Source of the DNA: Synaphobranchus kaupii
Taxonomy: Eukaryota > Chordata > Actinopteri > Anguilliformes > Synaphobranchidae
Assembly (NCBI GenBank): GCA_029718625.1
Contig: CM056376.1
Location: 90,649,675-90,713,674 of the forward strand
DNA: 64,000 nucleotides
Reading direction: 5' to 3'
Shown: positions 49,835-60,556 of the stretch, in pieces
Layout: every line of letters begins with the position of its first letter
Position numbering within the stretch: the first letter of the stretch is position 1
Program-made: the position numbers and the translations under genes
The notes under the pieces: model-generated
Told to the model about the DNA's origin: nothing
The model's database searches: none
What the model saw: only the letters and a program-made list of their open reading frames with translations

Positions 49835-51176
49835 TGTAACGTTCCGTTCCCTTCCAGTCCGTTTTCCCGGTTTTTGTCATGTCCCTCCGTGTCTTGTTGG
49901 ATTCCCTTGTCCGTGTTTTCCCCTCTGCTTTAGGCTGGGCGTTTCCCCTCTGTTTGGCTCTCTTTGTTTCCCACTTTAGTTTCCGCCTATCACCTTCCCC
50001 TCTCGTTTCTTGCATTCCTCACCTGTCTAATTAACAAGCACTCCCGGTTACTTTCCGCACCTGTGCCTTGTTGATTCCCATCTCACTCCCTTATTTAACC
50101 CACCTGCTGTCTCCCCTGCTTTGTCGGTGCATTACATGTCTAACCCTTCAGACCCTGTTTACTGTTCGCTTAACTATCGTCACGCGGTGTTAATGCTCGT
50201 TGTTTCCCTGGTCGTGTACTACGAACTACTCGCTTGGTTGTGGGATATTATCCCCTTGCAGCTTGGGTTCCGCTCCTAACTACAGTCTGGTAGTTTACCT
50301 CCTCATCAATTCCTGTTGTGCATGCAGCTAACCTGTTTCCCTTCTCCTCCATCTAACCCAGCTCCCATTCTCCAGTGGCAGTGTTCGTTTCCCCCCGTTT
50401 TCGTTGTGTGTGTTGCGGTACCTCCACCTCCAGCTCGTGTAGGCTCCGGGTTGGCTTGTTACCTGGCTACCCTCCAGTTGTTCCTGTCCGACCGAAGAAG
50501 CCAACTAGTTCTTCGGCGCCGGCTCCTGGAGCTCTGGAGACCAGGCAGCTCCTTCCGGACCTACCGCAGCTACGCCACACTACCCAGCCCTGCCGTGCTT
50601 CACCAACCACCTACCTATCAAGCCCTGCTCCTCCGTGAGAACCTCCCGGTCATTTCCGTGCCTTCCCTTGCACTAACCCCTACTGCTTGTTTTGTTCTGT
50701 ACCGGTGCAGTCATTCCGGTCCAGTTCCTGTCCTGCCGTAGTGAGGCGCTCCCCAGCTAGTTCCAGTCCAGTCCAGGTGTGAGCCGTGCACCTACCTGTC
50801 CAGTCCAGTTCCGGTTTGGAACAATCCGTTCCAGACTCTGTTCCCAGTGTGGACCTCCCGGTCCAGTTCCAGTTCCAGTCCAGTTCCGGTTTGGAACAAA
50901 TCCGTTCCAGACCCTGATTCCAGTGTGGACCTCACGGTCCAGTTCCAGTCCAGTCCAGTTCCGGCTTGGAACGAAACGTTCCAGACCTGCCAGCCCAGCT
51001 CCGGCTTGGAGCAGCCCGTCCCGGGCTTCCTAACAGTCCCTGTGTAATACGGTGTCTTTGTCATTCCTGTACAGTGTTGGGACTACCCCAACACTTTAAC
51101 TTTAATAAATACTCCTTTCCTTTATTTTCTGCCTCAGTCGTGCATTTAGGTCCAAACCTTTACCAGGATCGTAACA
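49835..51176 (+). repeat. 5' LTR
   Basis: TGTAACGTTCCGTTCCC to GGATCGTAACA. A TATA-like TTATTTAA lies at about 50092, with AATAAA at 51104. Subrepeats of CCAGTTCCGGYTTGGAAC lie at about 50800-51015. It differs from the 3' copy at 50173 (A here, G at 55164). Confidence 0.95.
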
Positions 51177-51178
51177 GA

Positions 51179-53626
51179 ATGCACCGACCAGATAAGGGCC
51201 TAGCCGACTTCTTGTCCCTGATCCACCCCGCCTTCGGCGATGCAGTAAGGCAGTACGAGCACGAACTTGCCCGCCAGGATGCTCTGGACGAGCACCTGAG
51301 CCATTGCCGGGGTGGGAACCAAGGCCCGGGCGATGCAATCATCGCCGGCCTTCAGGGCGAGGCATTCACCGTCAACACAAGCCAGTCTCCTAGGCGACGC
51401 CGTCGTCGTCCCCCCCGACCGGCTTCCAGGGCGACGCAGCCGCCGCCGCCGGCTTCCAGGGCGACGCAGCCGCCGCCGCCGGCTTCCAGGGCGACGCAGC
51501 CGCCGCCGCCGGCTTCCAGGGCGACGCCGCCGCCGGCTTCCAGGGCGACGCAGCCGTCGCCGCCTCCTGTTTCCAGAGCGACGCAGCCGTCGCCGCCTCC
51601 TGCTTCCAGGGCGACGCAGCAGTCGCCGCTTCCTGTTTCCTGGGCGATGCAGCAGTCGCCGCCTCCTGTTTCCAGGGCGACGCAGCCGTCGCCGCCTCCT
51701 GTTTCCAGGGCGACGCAGCAGTTGCCGCTTCCTGTTTCCAGGGCGACGCAGCAGTCGCCGCCTCCTGTTTCCTGGGCGATGCAGCAGTCGCCGCCTCCTG
51801 TTTCCAGGGCGACGCAGCCGTCGCCGCCTCCTGCTTCCAGGGCGACGCAGCAGTTGCCGCTTCCTGTTTCCAGGGCGACGCAGCAGTTGCCGCTTCCTGT
51901 TTCCTGGGCGACGCAGCAGTCGCCGCCTCCTGTTTCCAGGGCGATGCAGCCGTCGCCGCCTCCTGCCTCCAGGGCGATGCAGTCGTCGCCGCCTCCTGTT
52001 TCCTGGGCGATGCAGTCGTCGCCGCCTCCTGTTTCCTGGGCGATGCAGCAGTCGCCGCCTCCTGTTTCCAGGGCGACGCAGCAGTTGCCGCTTCCTGTTT
52101 CCTGGGCGATGCAGCAGTCGCCGCCTCCTGTTTCCAGGGCGACGCAGCCGTCGCCGCCTCCTGTTTCCAGGGCGACGCAGCAGTTGCCGCTTCCTGTTTC
52201 CAGGGCGACGCAGCAGTCGCCGCCTCCTGTTTCCTGGGCGATGCAGCAGTCGCCGCCTCCTGTTTCCAGGGCGACGCAGCCGTCGCCGCCTCCTGCTTCC
52301 AGGGCGACGCAGCAGTTGCCGCTTCCTGTTTCCAGGGCGACGCAGCAGTTGCCGCTTCCTGTTTCCTGGGCGACGCAGCAGTCGCCGCCTCCTGTTTCCA
52401 GGGCGATGCAGCCGTCGCCGCCTCCTGCCTCCAGGGCGATGCAGTCGTCGCCGCCTCCTGTTTCCTGGGCGATGCAGTCGTCGCCGCCTCCTGTTTCCTG
52501 GGCGATGCAGCAGTCGCCGCCTCCTGTTTCCAGGGCGACGCAGCCGTCGCCGCCTCCTGTTTCCAGGGCGACGCAGCAGTTGCCGCTTCCTGTTTCCTGG
52601 GCGACGCAGCAGTCGACGCCTCCTGTTTCCAGGGCGACGCAGCCGTCGCCGCCTCCTGTTTCCTGGGCGATGCAGCAGTCGCCGCCTCCTGCTCCCAAGG
52701 CGATGCAGTCGTCGCCGCCTCCTGCTTCCAGGGCGATGCAGTCGTCGCCGCTTCCTGCTCCCAGAGCAATGCAGGCGCCGCTTCCTGCTCCCAGGGCGAT
52801 GCAGTCGTCGCCGCCTCCTGCTTCCAGGGCGATGCAGTCGTCGCCGCCTCCTGCTTCCAGGGCGATGCAGTCATCCCCGCCTCCTGCTTCCAGGGCGATG
52901 CAGTCATCCCCGCCTCCTGCTTCCAGGGCGATGCAGTCATCGCCGCCTCCTGCTTCCAGAGCAATGCAGGCGCCGCTTCCTGCTCCCAGAGCGATGCAGT
53001 CATCGCCGCCTCCTGCTTCCAGGGCGTTGCAGTCGTCGCCGCCTCCTGCTTCCAGGGCGATGCAGTCATCGCCGCCTCCTGCTCCCAGGGCGTTGCAGTC
53101 GTCGCCGCCTCCTGCTCCCAAGGCGATGCAGTCATCGCCGCCTCCTGCGCCCAGGGTGATGCAGTCGTCGTCGCCTCCTGCTTCCAGAGCGACGCAGTCG
53201 TCGCCGCCTCCTGCTTCCAGAGCGACGCAGTCGTCGCCGCCTCCTGCTTCCAGAGCAATGCAGGCGCCGCTTCCTGCTCCCAGGGCGATGCAGTCGTCAC
53301 CGCCTCCTGCTCCCAAGGCGATGCAGTCGTCGCCGCCTCCTGCTTCCAGGGCGATGCAGTCGTCACCAGCCTCCTGCTCCCAAGGCGATGCAGTCGTCGC
53401 CGCCTCCTGCTTCCAGGGCGATGTCGTCGCCGCCTCCTGCTTCCAGGGCGACGCAGTCGCCGCCTCCTGCTTCCAGGGCGACGCAGTCGCCGCCTCCTGC
53501 TTCCAGGGCGATGCAGTCGCCGTCTCCTCCTTCCTGGGCGATGCAGTCGACGCCTCCTGCCTCCAGGGCGATACGTTCATCGCCGTTCCTGTCCGGTCCC
53601 GTTCCAGCCGCCCGCCTCCGGGATGA
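51179..53626 (+). CDS. proline-rich repetitive ORF, first part
   Basis: The product is unknown. The ATG at 51179 lies three bases after the 5' LTR. The same frame is open upstream into the LTR (to 50966), but this ATG begins the internal sequence. The first 75 or so residues are non-repetitive ([20 protein letters not shown], then an acidic/basic helix-like [20 protein letters not shown]) and end in an arginine run. About 60 copies of an 11-residue repeat follow, [10 protein letters not shown] plus one residue, with variants [10 protein letters not shown] and [10 protein letters not shown]. There is no CCHC zinc knuckle, protease or reverse transcriptase. An extra A at 53368 shifts the frame; the other frame continues to 54815. 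A coding role is plausible because all array periods are multiples of three, but unproven. Confidence 0.45.
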   Translation: MHRPDKGLADFLSLIHPAFGDAVRQYEHELARQDALDEHLSHCRGGNQGPGDAIIAGLQGEAFTVNTSQSPRRRRRRPPRPASRATQPPPPASRATQPPPPASRATQPPPPASRATPPPASRATQPSPPPVSRATQPSPPPASRATQQSPLPVSWAMQQSPPPVSRATQPSPPPVSRATQQLPLPVSRATQQSPPPVSWAMQQSPPPVSRATQPSPPPASRATQQLPLPVSRATQQLPLPVSWATQQSPPPVSRAMQPSPPPASRAMQSSPPPVSWAMQSSPPPVSWAMQQSPPPVSRATQQLPLPVSWAMQQSPPPVSRATQPSPPPVSRATQQLPLPVSRATQQSPPPVSWAMQQSPPPVSRATQPSPPPASRATQQLPLPVSRATQQLPLPVSWATQQSPPPVSRAMQPSPPPASRAMQSSPPPVSWAMQSSPPPVSWAMQQSPPPVSRATQPSPPPVSRATQQLPLPVSWATQQSTPPVSRATQPSPPPVSWAMQQSPPPAPKAMQSSPPPASRAMQSSPLPAPRAMQAPLPAPRAMQSSPPPASRAMQSSPPPASRAMQSSPPPASRAMQSSPPPASRAMQSSPPPASRAMQAPLPAPRAMQSSPPPASRALQSSPPPASRAMQSSPPPAPRALQSSPPPAPKAMQSSPPPAPRVMQSSSPPASRATQSSPPPASRATQSSPPPASRAMQAPLPAPRAMQSSPPPAPKAMQSSPPPASRAMQSSPASCSQGDAVVAASCFQGDVVAASCFQGDAVAASCFQGDAVAASCFQGDAVAVSSFLGDAVDASCLQGDTFIAVPVRSRSSRPPPG
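51412..53565 (+). repeat. 33-bp tandem array with a 462-bp higher-order period
   Basis: About 65 units built on CGCCGCCTCCTGTTTCCAGG followed by GCGACGCAGC. A block of fourteen units (462 bp) is duplicated: the variant order from 51661 recurs from 52123. Units at the 3' part carry GCTTCCAGGGCGATGCAGTC. Confidence 0.95.
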
Positions 53627-54815
53627 TGTCGTCGCCGACCTCCTGGGCGATGCAGTCGCTGTCGCCACCCTTCAGGGCGATGTACTCATCGCTGTTCCTG
53701 TCCAGTCCCCTTCCAGCCCTCCTGTCCGTTCCCCTTCCAGCCCTCCTGTCCGTTCCCCTTCCAGCCCTCCTGTCCGTTCCCCTTCCAGCCCTCCTGTCCG
53801 TTCCCCTTCCAGCCCTCCTGTCCGTTCCCCTTCCAGCCCTCCTGTCCGTTCCCCTTCCAGCCCTCCTGTCCGTTCCCCTTCCAGCCCTCCTGTCCGTTCC
53901 CCTTCCAGCCCTCCTGTCCGTTCCCCTGCCAGCCCTCCCGTCCGTTCCCCTTCCAGCCCTCCCGTCCGTTCCCCTTCCAGCCCTCCCGTCCGTTCCCCTT
54001 CCAGCCCCCCCGTCCCGCCACGTTCCAGCCCCCCAGTCCCTCCTCGTTCCAGTCCCCCAGTCCCTCCTCGTTCCCGTCCCCCAGTCCCTCCTCGTTCCCG
54101 TCCCCCAGTCCCTCCTCGTTCCCGTCCCCCAGTCCCTCCTCGTTCCCGTCCCCCAGTCCCTCCTCGGTCCAGTCCCCCAGTCCCTCCTCGTTCCCGTCCC
54201 CCAGTCCCTCCTCGTTCCCGTCCCCCAGTCCCTCCTCGTTCCCGTCCCCCAGTCCCTCCTCGTTCCAGTCCCCCAGTCCCTCCTCGTTCCAGTCCCCCAG
54301 TCCCTCCTCGGTCCAGTCCCCCAGTCCCTCCTCGTTCCAGTCCCCCAGTCCCTCCTCGTTCCAGTCCCCCAGTCCCTCCTCGTTCCAGTCCCCCAGTCCC
54401 TCCCCGTTCCAGTCATCCAGTCCCGCCCCGTTCCAGTCATCCAGTCCCGCCCCGTTCCTGTCATCCAGTCTCGCCCCGTTCCTGTCTTCCAGTCCCGCCC
54501 CGTTCCAGTCATCCAGTCCCGCCCCGTTCCAGTCATTCAGTCCCGCTCCATTCCTCTCTTCCAGTCCCGCTACACGGCCGGCCTCCTGAACGGTTCCGCC
54601 CGCGCCGCGGCTGGCCTCCTGAGCGGTTCCGCCCGCGCCACAGCCGGCCTCCTGAGCGGTTCCGCCCGCTCCACAGCCGGCCTCCTGAGCGGCTCCGCCC
54701 GCGCCACGTCTGGCCTCCTGTACGGTTCAGTCCGCACTGTGGCCGACCTCCTGAACGTTCCTGCCCTCTTCCTCCGGTGGTGTTTCTGTTGGACGCCAGG
54801 AGGCGTCCTTTTTAG
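53371..54815 (+). CDS. proline-rich repetitive ORF, continuation after a frameshift
   Basis: This is the same repeat frame ([10 protein letters not shown]) resumed after the single extra base at 53368. It runs through a short non-repeat linker (about 53575-53700), then 8-residue repeats SPSSPPVR, then SPPVPPRS or RPPVPPRS, then 11-residue [15 protein letters not shown] repeats. It stops with TAG at 54813-54815, overlapping the polypurine tract. Together with the first part it makes a frame of about 1,200 codons occupying nearly the whole interior. The product would be a basic, proline-rich, disordered protein. No known family is recognised. Confidence 0.4.
53701..54560 (+). repeat. two adjoining 24-bp arrays
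   Basis: 53701-54003: about 12-13 copies of CCCTTCCAGCCCTCCTGTCC plus GTTC. 54004-54560: about 23 copies of CAGTCCCTCCTCGTTCC plus variants, drifting to CCCGCCCCGTTCCAGTCATC. The period is a multiple of three in both. Confidence 0.95.
54570..54760 (+). repeat. 33-bp array near the 3' end
   Basis: About five to six copies of GGCCTCCTGAGCGGTTCCGC followed by CCGCGCCACAGCC. Confidence 0.9.
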
Positions 54816-54822
54816 GGGGGGG
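54814..54822 (+). promoter_or_regulatory. polypurine tract
   Basis: AGGGGGGGG followed by TAC and then the 3' LTR start TGTAACG. This is the expected plus-strand primer site, and it overlaps the ORF stop. Confidence 0.8.
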
Positions 54823-54825
54823 TAC

Positions 54826-56167
54826 TGTAACGTTCCGTTCCCTTCCAGTCCGTTTTCCCGGTTTTTGTCATGTCCCTCCGTGTCTTGTTGGATTCCCTTG
54901 TCCGTGTTTTCCCCTCTGCTTTAGGCTGGGCGTTTCCCCTCTGTTTGGCTCTCTTTGTTTCCCACTTTAGTTTCCGCCTATCACCTTCCCCTCTCGTTTC
55001 TTGCATTCCTCACCTGTCTAATTAACAAGCACTCCCGGTTACTTTCCGCACCTGTGCCTTGTTGATTCCCATCTCACTCCCTTATTTAACCCACCTGCTG
55101 TCTCCCCTGCTTTGTCGGTGCATTACATGTCTAACCCTTCAGACCCTGTTTACTGTTCGCTTAGCTATCGTCACGCGGTGTTAATGCTCGTTGTTTCCCT
55201 GGTCGTGTACTACGAACTACTCGCTTGGTTGTGGGATATTATCCCCTTGCAGCTTGGGTTCCGCTCCTAACTACAGTCTGGTAGTTTACCTCCTCATCAA
55301 TTCCTGTTGTGCATGCAGCTAACCTGTTTCCCTTCTCCTCCATCTAACCCAGCTCCCATTCTCCAGTGGCAGTGTTCGTTTCCCCCCGTTTTCGTTGTGT
55401 GTGTTGCGGTACCTCCACCTCCAGCTCGTGTAGGCTCCGGGTTGGCTTGTTACCTGGCTACCCTCCAGTTGTTCCTGTCCGACCGAAGAAGCCAACTAGT
55501 TCTTCGGCGCCGGCTCCTGGAGCTCTGGAGACCAGGCAGCTCCTTCCGGACCTACCGCAGCTACGCCACACTACCCAGCCCTGCCGTGCTTCACCAACCA
55601 CCTACCTATCAAGCCCTGCTCCTCCGTGAGAACCTCCCGGTCATTTCCGTGCCTTCCCTTGCACTAACCCCTACTGCTTGTTTTGTTCTGTACCGGTGCA
55701 GTCATTCCGGTCCAGTTCCTGTCCTGCCGTAGTGAGGCGCTCCCCAGCTAGTTCCAGTCCAGTCCAGGTGTGAGCCGTGCACCTACCTGTCCAGTCCAGT
55801 TCCGGTTTGGAACAATCCGTTCCAGACTCTGTTCCCAGTGTGGACCTCCCGGTCCAGTTCCAGTTCCAGTCCAGTTCCGGTTTGGAACAAATCCGTTCCA
55901 GACCCTGATTCCAGTGTGGACCTCACGGTCCAGTTCCAGTCCAGTCCAGTTCCGGCTTGGAACGAAACGTTCCAGACCTGCCAGCCCAGCTCCGGCTTGG
56001 AGCAGCCCGTCCCGGGCTTCCTAACAGTCCCTGTGTAATACGGTGTCTTTGTCATTCCTGTACAGTGTTGGGACTACCCCAACACTTTAACTTTAATAAA
56101 TACTCCTTTCCTTTATTTTCTGCCTCAGTCGTGCATTTAGGTCCAAACCTTTACCAGGATCGTAACA
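54826..56167 (+). repeat. 3' LTR
   Basis: Same length and ends as the 5' LTR, offset 4,991 bp. By eye there is one difference over 1,342 bp (55164 G versus 50173 A). Confidence 0.95.
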
Positions 56168-56172
56168 GAAAT

Positions 56173-56759
56173 TGTTTATTTTCTAGTTGATTTATTGCTG
56201 TTCTGTAATTAATTGATTGTGCCTTGTAATCTGTGACATGTTTTCCACAGGCTTCTGTCTTGTTATTCTTAAAGTTATCTTTTTCTTTGATGGTTGGGTA
56301 TATATGGGGAAAATTGTAATGTTTCAGGGAGATTTGTCAGTACAACCTCCTGCAGCACATTTGCCTATAGCTATCGTGTCATTTCCTGTGTTGTATACAA
56401 TTGGTGATTGTATTGTCTATTCAGCATAGAACTGTGATGTATTATGTCTTGTTCATTGTCTAAGTTCTTTTTTTTGAAGAGATGTTCAGCTAATAAATGT
56501 ATTATTCTCTGTTAGACCGAGAGAAGTCCAAATGGTTTGATTCCAGACCAGATAAGTGAGGCACAGAAACAAGCTTAACACTTTCAACATTTTTCACATG
56601 TAATGCATTGGATTCCACTGCACTGATTTCTTTTTGGTTTGAACATTTATTTACAATAGCATTCAATTACAACTTGTAAGGTAAAAGAGGGGACCCACCC
56701 CACCTTCTGGTACTCTGTGGTAGTGTGAAAGCCTGTGATGTCTGTGGTATTCTGTTTAC
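56173..56759. other. unique noncoding DNA
   Basis: No feature recognised. Confidence 0.45.
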
Positions 56760-57447
56760 TTAAAGGGGAATTCCACACTGGTTTTTTTTAATTTGTAAAT
56801 GAGTAGCTGTCCACCTGATTAAAATGTGCCCTCAGCCAAATCTCAACCTGTAGTGAGTGCAGAGATACAGCCCCAAACTACTGTGCATGCTCCAGGTACC
56901 TGCATTACTATGAACTACAACGGGCGGTGGATTACAGTCTATGGGCGGGTGTCAGACAATGGCAGTCACAGATTTCCACTATTGAATAGAAAAACGGGCT
57001 GGGTGTTACTACTTGGCCTGGAAGCCGTTCTTCTAGCAAGCTAGCAAGCTTTGTGTTTAAGTTCTACTGAAAAGAAAATGCTGCTTCACTATAGTGTGGC
57101 AAATTGCAAGGTTTTAATGTCGGAGAAGGAAGGAATTTATCAAGAATGTTACTTGCTACCGCAAAATTAGAGTGAGCAAAAACTATGGCTGACTACAATT
57201 GGGAATGCTAAATATCCTCCAGATACATCTGAGACACAGCTAAAGAATGTGTGAGTGTATTGTAGGCACTTTCACCCCAGATGATTCTAAGGAGAACATT
57301 CGGGCCTACTGAGCGACCCTCTGTTAGTTCGGTCAACGCCCACTTCGCCTAGTATGGTTGGGAGGTATCTCCAAATTCAAATTACTCACCCATTGTAGTT
57401 ATTTAAAAATGAGAAAGTATAGATGTGTACGTCATTATGAATTAAAC
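56760..57447 (+). mobile_element. TTAA-start DNA element remnant
   Basis: Begins TTAAAGGGGAATTCCACACT, a start typical of TTAA-targeting fish MITEs, and contains the THAP-like coding remnant. The right terminus is not found before the LTR at 57448, so the extent is a guess. Confidence 0.4.
57078..57310 (+). pseudogene. THAP-type zinc-finger remnant
   Basis: From ATG 57078 the translation reads MLLHYSVANCKVLMSEKEGI, then LWLTTIGNAKYPPDTSETQL and, after stops, VYCRHFHP. The spacing of NCK, a central W and a CRHF block suggests the C2CH THAP DNA-binding domain found in P-like transposases and host genes. The first cysteine position reads Y. Stops at about 57168 and 57250 and a frame change near 57283 make it a pseudogene. 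The family call is by pattern only. Confidence 0.4.
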
Positions 57448-59149
57448 TGTCATGGTTTTTAACCCTTTTTGCCTATGCGGTCATTTTCCTTGGTGGCCAC
57501 GCGGGGGCGCTGTCCTTTTGGTGGATGCTTGCTCCACCCTGCTTAGATTGCGGAGCTTCTGTTAGCGACCACACCTGTGCGTGGTCACCTTGAGAGGTAT
57601 ATAAGCCTACCGTTTCCTTCGTTCGGGGCTTCGAGATTGTTTGTCTATTGTTTTGTACTGTGGTGTTTTGTTGGCTGTGAGTTATTCGTACCATTTGGGC
57701 TACTCGCCTATTTTTAGGTCTCATTGCTGAGGCAGGGCTTATTTCTTGCTGGCTCTGTAGTTACTTATCTCGTAGAATGATGGGACCGCGGATCTCTGCT
57801 CTATTTCGTCTTTTTTGTGCTTTTCTCCGTATATGGAGTTTTGGGCGATTCTGTTCGGAACTGTAGTTCTGTTCGCCCTTCGGTACATGTCTTCCCATAG
57901 GGAGATCGGGCGTTTTGCTTCTACTTAGTTACTTAGCTCGTAGAAGTATAGAGTAGCAGTTATTTGTTCCATTTTCGCCTTTGATTGGTTTTCTTACTGA
58001 GAGACCTGGCGTTTTGCTTCTACTCATTTCCGTGTTACTGTGAGCCAGTTAGTAGCTTCTCGTGGACTACGTTCCCCTTTGTTGTGAGTCAGGGTTTTAT
58101 ATTATATTGAGAGGCAGTGCTTGCTATTTTCGATTAAGTTTGCGTTGGTCTGTTGTTGCAGCTGTCCTGTTCGCCTTTTTTACCTGCGGGACGATTTTGT
58201 TCGGGACTATTGTTCTGTTCATTCTCCGGGTATGTTTCTCCTCGTATGGAGCTTGGGCGATGTTGTGGACATGTTTGTGTGTGACTGCGTGTTTCCGGAA
58301 ATAGCCTCGGAACGTTAGCTCTCTGTTCCTTCGCCTCGTTACATATTCTTTTACTGAGAGGCTAGGGCGTGTGTTTTCAATTAAGCTTGCGTTAGTCAAT
58401 TTGGATAGTAAAGTTATGGGACGACGGTGCTCCGTCGGCTCACCTGTAAAATGTTTCTCTCTCCTGGGAGATCGGGTGTTTACCCCTTTGTTTTCTGCAT
58501 TTGACTGCGAGCCTATTAAACTAGCCATGGAACGTTAAATCTCTGCTCCTGTTCGCCTCGTTATATTTCTCATCATAGAGAGGCAGGGCGTGTATTTTCA
58601 ACTAATCTCGCTTTGGTCCTTAGCCGGTAATTCCGGTGCAGCCTGTCCTGTTCGTTCCTTTCGGTACCTTTCTCCTTACATGGAGTTTTTGACGATTTTG
58701 TTCGGAACTGCTGTTCTGTTTCGTCTTTCGGTGCATGTCTTCCTATAGGGAAGATTGGGCGATGTTGTGGACATGTTTCTGTGTGACTGCGAGTCTGAGA
58801 GTAGCCTTGGAACGTTGGATCTGTTCTTTCGCCTCCTCATTCTTTCTTATTATTTTTACAGTGTTTGTTATCTGTTTATTTTTTGCCATTACGCTACTTG
58901 CCCATTCTTATGCGTCTCGTTTCCGAGACAGGGCGCGTATTATTTCTGGCTATTCAGAGACCTGTCCTTACGCTCTACTTATTGGCGTGTGACAGTGAGC
59001 CGGTTAGTAGCCTCTGTAAGTCGTGTTCGTTGTTCGTTGTCTTGTCTCCTCCCTTAACTGCGGGGTATCCCGTCTTAGTGGCCTTAGGGCTTAAAGAATC
59101 CCCTTGCTGCATTTGGCTCCTCCCACCTCACACGTCACGCCGCATTACA
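57448..59149 (+). mobile_element. 1,702-bp LTR-like unit (probable solo LTR)
   Basis: TGTCATGG...GCATTACA ends form an imperfect inverted pair (TGTCATGG versus TGTAATGC). They are flanked by the 5-bp duplication TAAAC (57443-57447 and 59150-59154). TATATAA lies at 57598-57604. The body has diverged internal repeats of several hundred bp: GGGCGATGTTGTGGACATGT occurs near 58255 and 58757, and variants of TTCGGAACTGTAGTTCTGTT near 57857, 58201 and 58701. No AATAAA near the 3' end was noticed. The open frames across it are short and unconvincing. Confidence 0.65.
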
Positions 59150-59154
59150 TAAAC

Positions 59155-60176
59155 CTCTACCAAATTTGCACCTTTCGCTGCCAATATTTCAGTACAGAGA
59201 TTGCTTTGGTCAGCACTAAGAGAGACTTAATCAGCTACGCCTTGTTCTGTTACTGTTGTTTTGTGGTGCAATTTCACTTTAACCTCATCATGCAGATACC
59301 AAATTTGGTCAATCCTAGTCAATGTAGGTACTGTTCTATTTAAGGCTTAATTACTCCTGGTGTGAGCATCACAGAAACTTGGGAAATGGCTTAAATTAAG
59401 CAAGACAGTTGTACCATTACTAACTTAGATTAGTTTATTTTCATAATTTAAGTAAAAATAAAGGCAACAAATGCTAAAACAAAGTTTTTGTTGTTTTTCT
59501 GTAGTTTGCAATGAAATACTACGAACTACAAATGTAAAACTATACATTTCCTGAATCGTACACTCCTTTTCCACAAGTGCTCAAAATCTGAGGGTGATAT
59601 GCAGAATTAATAAATATATGTGATGCAAAATGTAAGCAGTGTACCCTGTTGTCCCTTAGTGTCTCCAAATCTATCCAAAATGTCTAAATTCTGCACTGCT
59701 GTAAATCATAAAATAATCATATATTTAACTACAAATCAACTGTTTTGACTCATGAAACTCACTTTTGCAAGTATAGGGGGATAGATACTATGGGGCCAAA
59801 ACCAAATCCAAAACCTGTCATAAAATGAATAAAATACTTTTTGTCCATTATAGCATATTCATTTGCCCCTTATGATGGTTTAAGATGAAAACATTGATAT
59901 CCCACTGATACACACACCTAAATATGTAGCATAATCATTCACCCTTGTACTTCAATAAAACACCACTTTTTTCTGTACTCTACAGTATGTAATATTTTGC
60001 TGCATGCCCCTGGATGGCATTACTCTGGAGTGTGTTTCACAAATGTTGCTATGTATAAACACTGTATGTATAAAGGAAAATTTTACATTCATCTAGCAAA
60101 TGTCACTGCACAGTAAATTAGAATGAGTATTTTCCATGCCCTAAGTGACAAGTATAGGGACGTCACTGTAATGTTC
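59155..60176. other. unique noncoding DNA
   Basis: No feature recognised. Confidence 0.45.
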
Positions 60177-60556
60177 TCACTCCCGTCCTCTCGTTTCCCG
60201 TGTTTTCCTTCTCCCCCTGTCTCGTGTTCGTCTCTCCATAGTCCGTTTCCCCCAGCTGCAGGTTGGGCGTGGTTTTTCCCTTTGTGTCTCTCTGTCTCAC
60301 TACACTTCTCTCAGCCTAACCCATTTCAACGTTTTGCATGCATTCCACACTCTCCGCTCTGTTAATCACCCTTGCATACATTCGCACGCGGCACCTAATT
60401 GATACCAATTAATGTTTGCATTTAGTCACCCGGTGTTCCCTGTCCTGTGCCAGTTCGTTAATGCTCTTTGTCTGAAACTTCTGGTCTTGTCTTGATTCCT
60501 AGTACCCAGTCTAGTCTTGCTCACTAAAGTCTTGTTCTGTACCGGCGTTAACTCGC
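60177..60556 (+). mobile_element. truncated LTR, same family as the 30137 solo LTR
   Basis: TGTAATGTTCTCACTCCC then GCTGCAGGTTGGGCGTG, CATACATTCGCACGCG and GCATTTAGTCACCCGGTGTT follow the same order as at 30137-30520. The match stops near 60556, where the next retroposon begins. The 3' two-thirds of the LTR is missing. Confidence 0.85.

Larger units (their letters stand above)
49835..56167 (+). mobile_element. complete non-autonomous LTR retrotransposon with a repetitive ORF
   Basis: It has two LTRs of 1,342 bp, a 5-bp duplication GAAAT (49830-49834 and 56168-56172), and a polypurine tract before the 3' LTR. The interior (51177-54825) encodes none of the usual gag or pol domains. It is filled by tandem arrays of 33 and 24 bp forming one long proline-rich frame. 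The element is recent, because the LTRs differ by one base in my reading. The 1,187-bp solo LTR at 30137 and the fragment at 60177 belong to a related LTR family. Replication would need enzymes from another element. Confidence 0.93.

Noticed and set aside
50316..51033. Duplicate ORFs (also at 55307-56024)
   Set aside because: They lie inside the two LTR copies and are identical because the LTRs are; no recognisable domain.
51352..53580. 742- and 658-residue frames on the minus strand and a 615-residue frame in another plus frame
   Set aside because: Shadows of the 33-bp array, where any frame lacking a stop in one unit stays open. Only the plus frame that begins in non-repeat sequence and continues after 53368 was kept.
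53577..54536. 319-residue minus-strand frame with TGTRRDWG repeats
   Set aside because: Antisense of the 24-bp arrays; no start context or flanking coding sequence.
51412..54560. CRISPR-like regular repeats
   Set aside because: Units are directly adjacent without unique spacers, in a eukaryotic genome and inside an LTR element.
58062..59157. Hydrophobic frames of 80-100 residues as membrane proteins
   Set aside because: They lie within the LTR-like unit and repeat with its internal duplications; the hydrophobicity follows from T-rich sequence.
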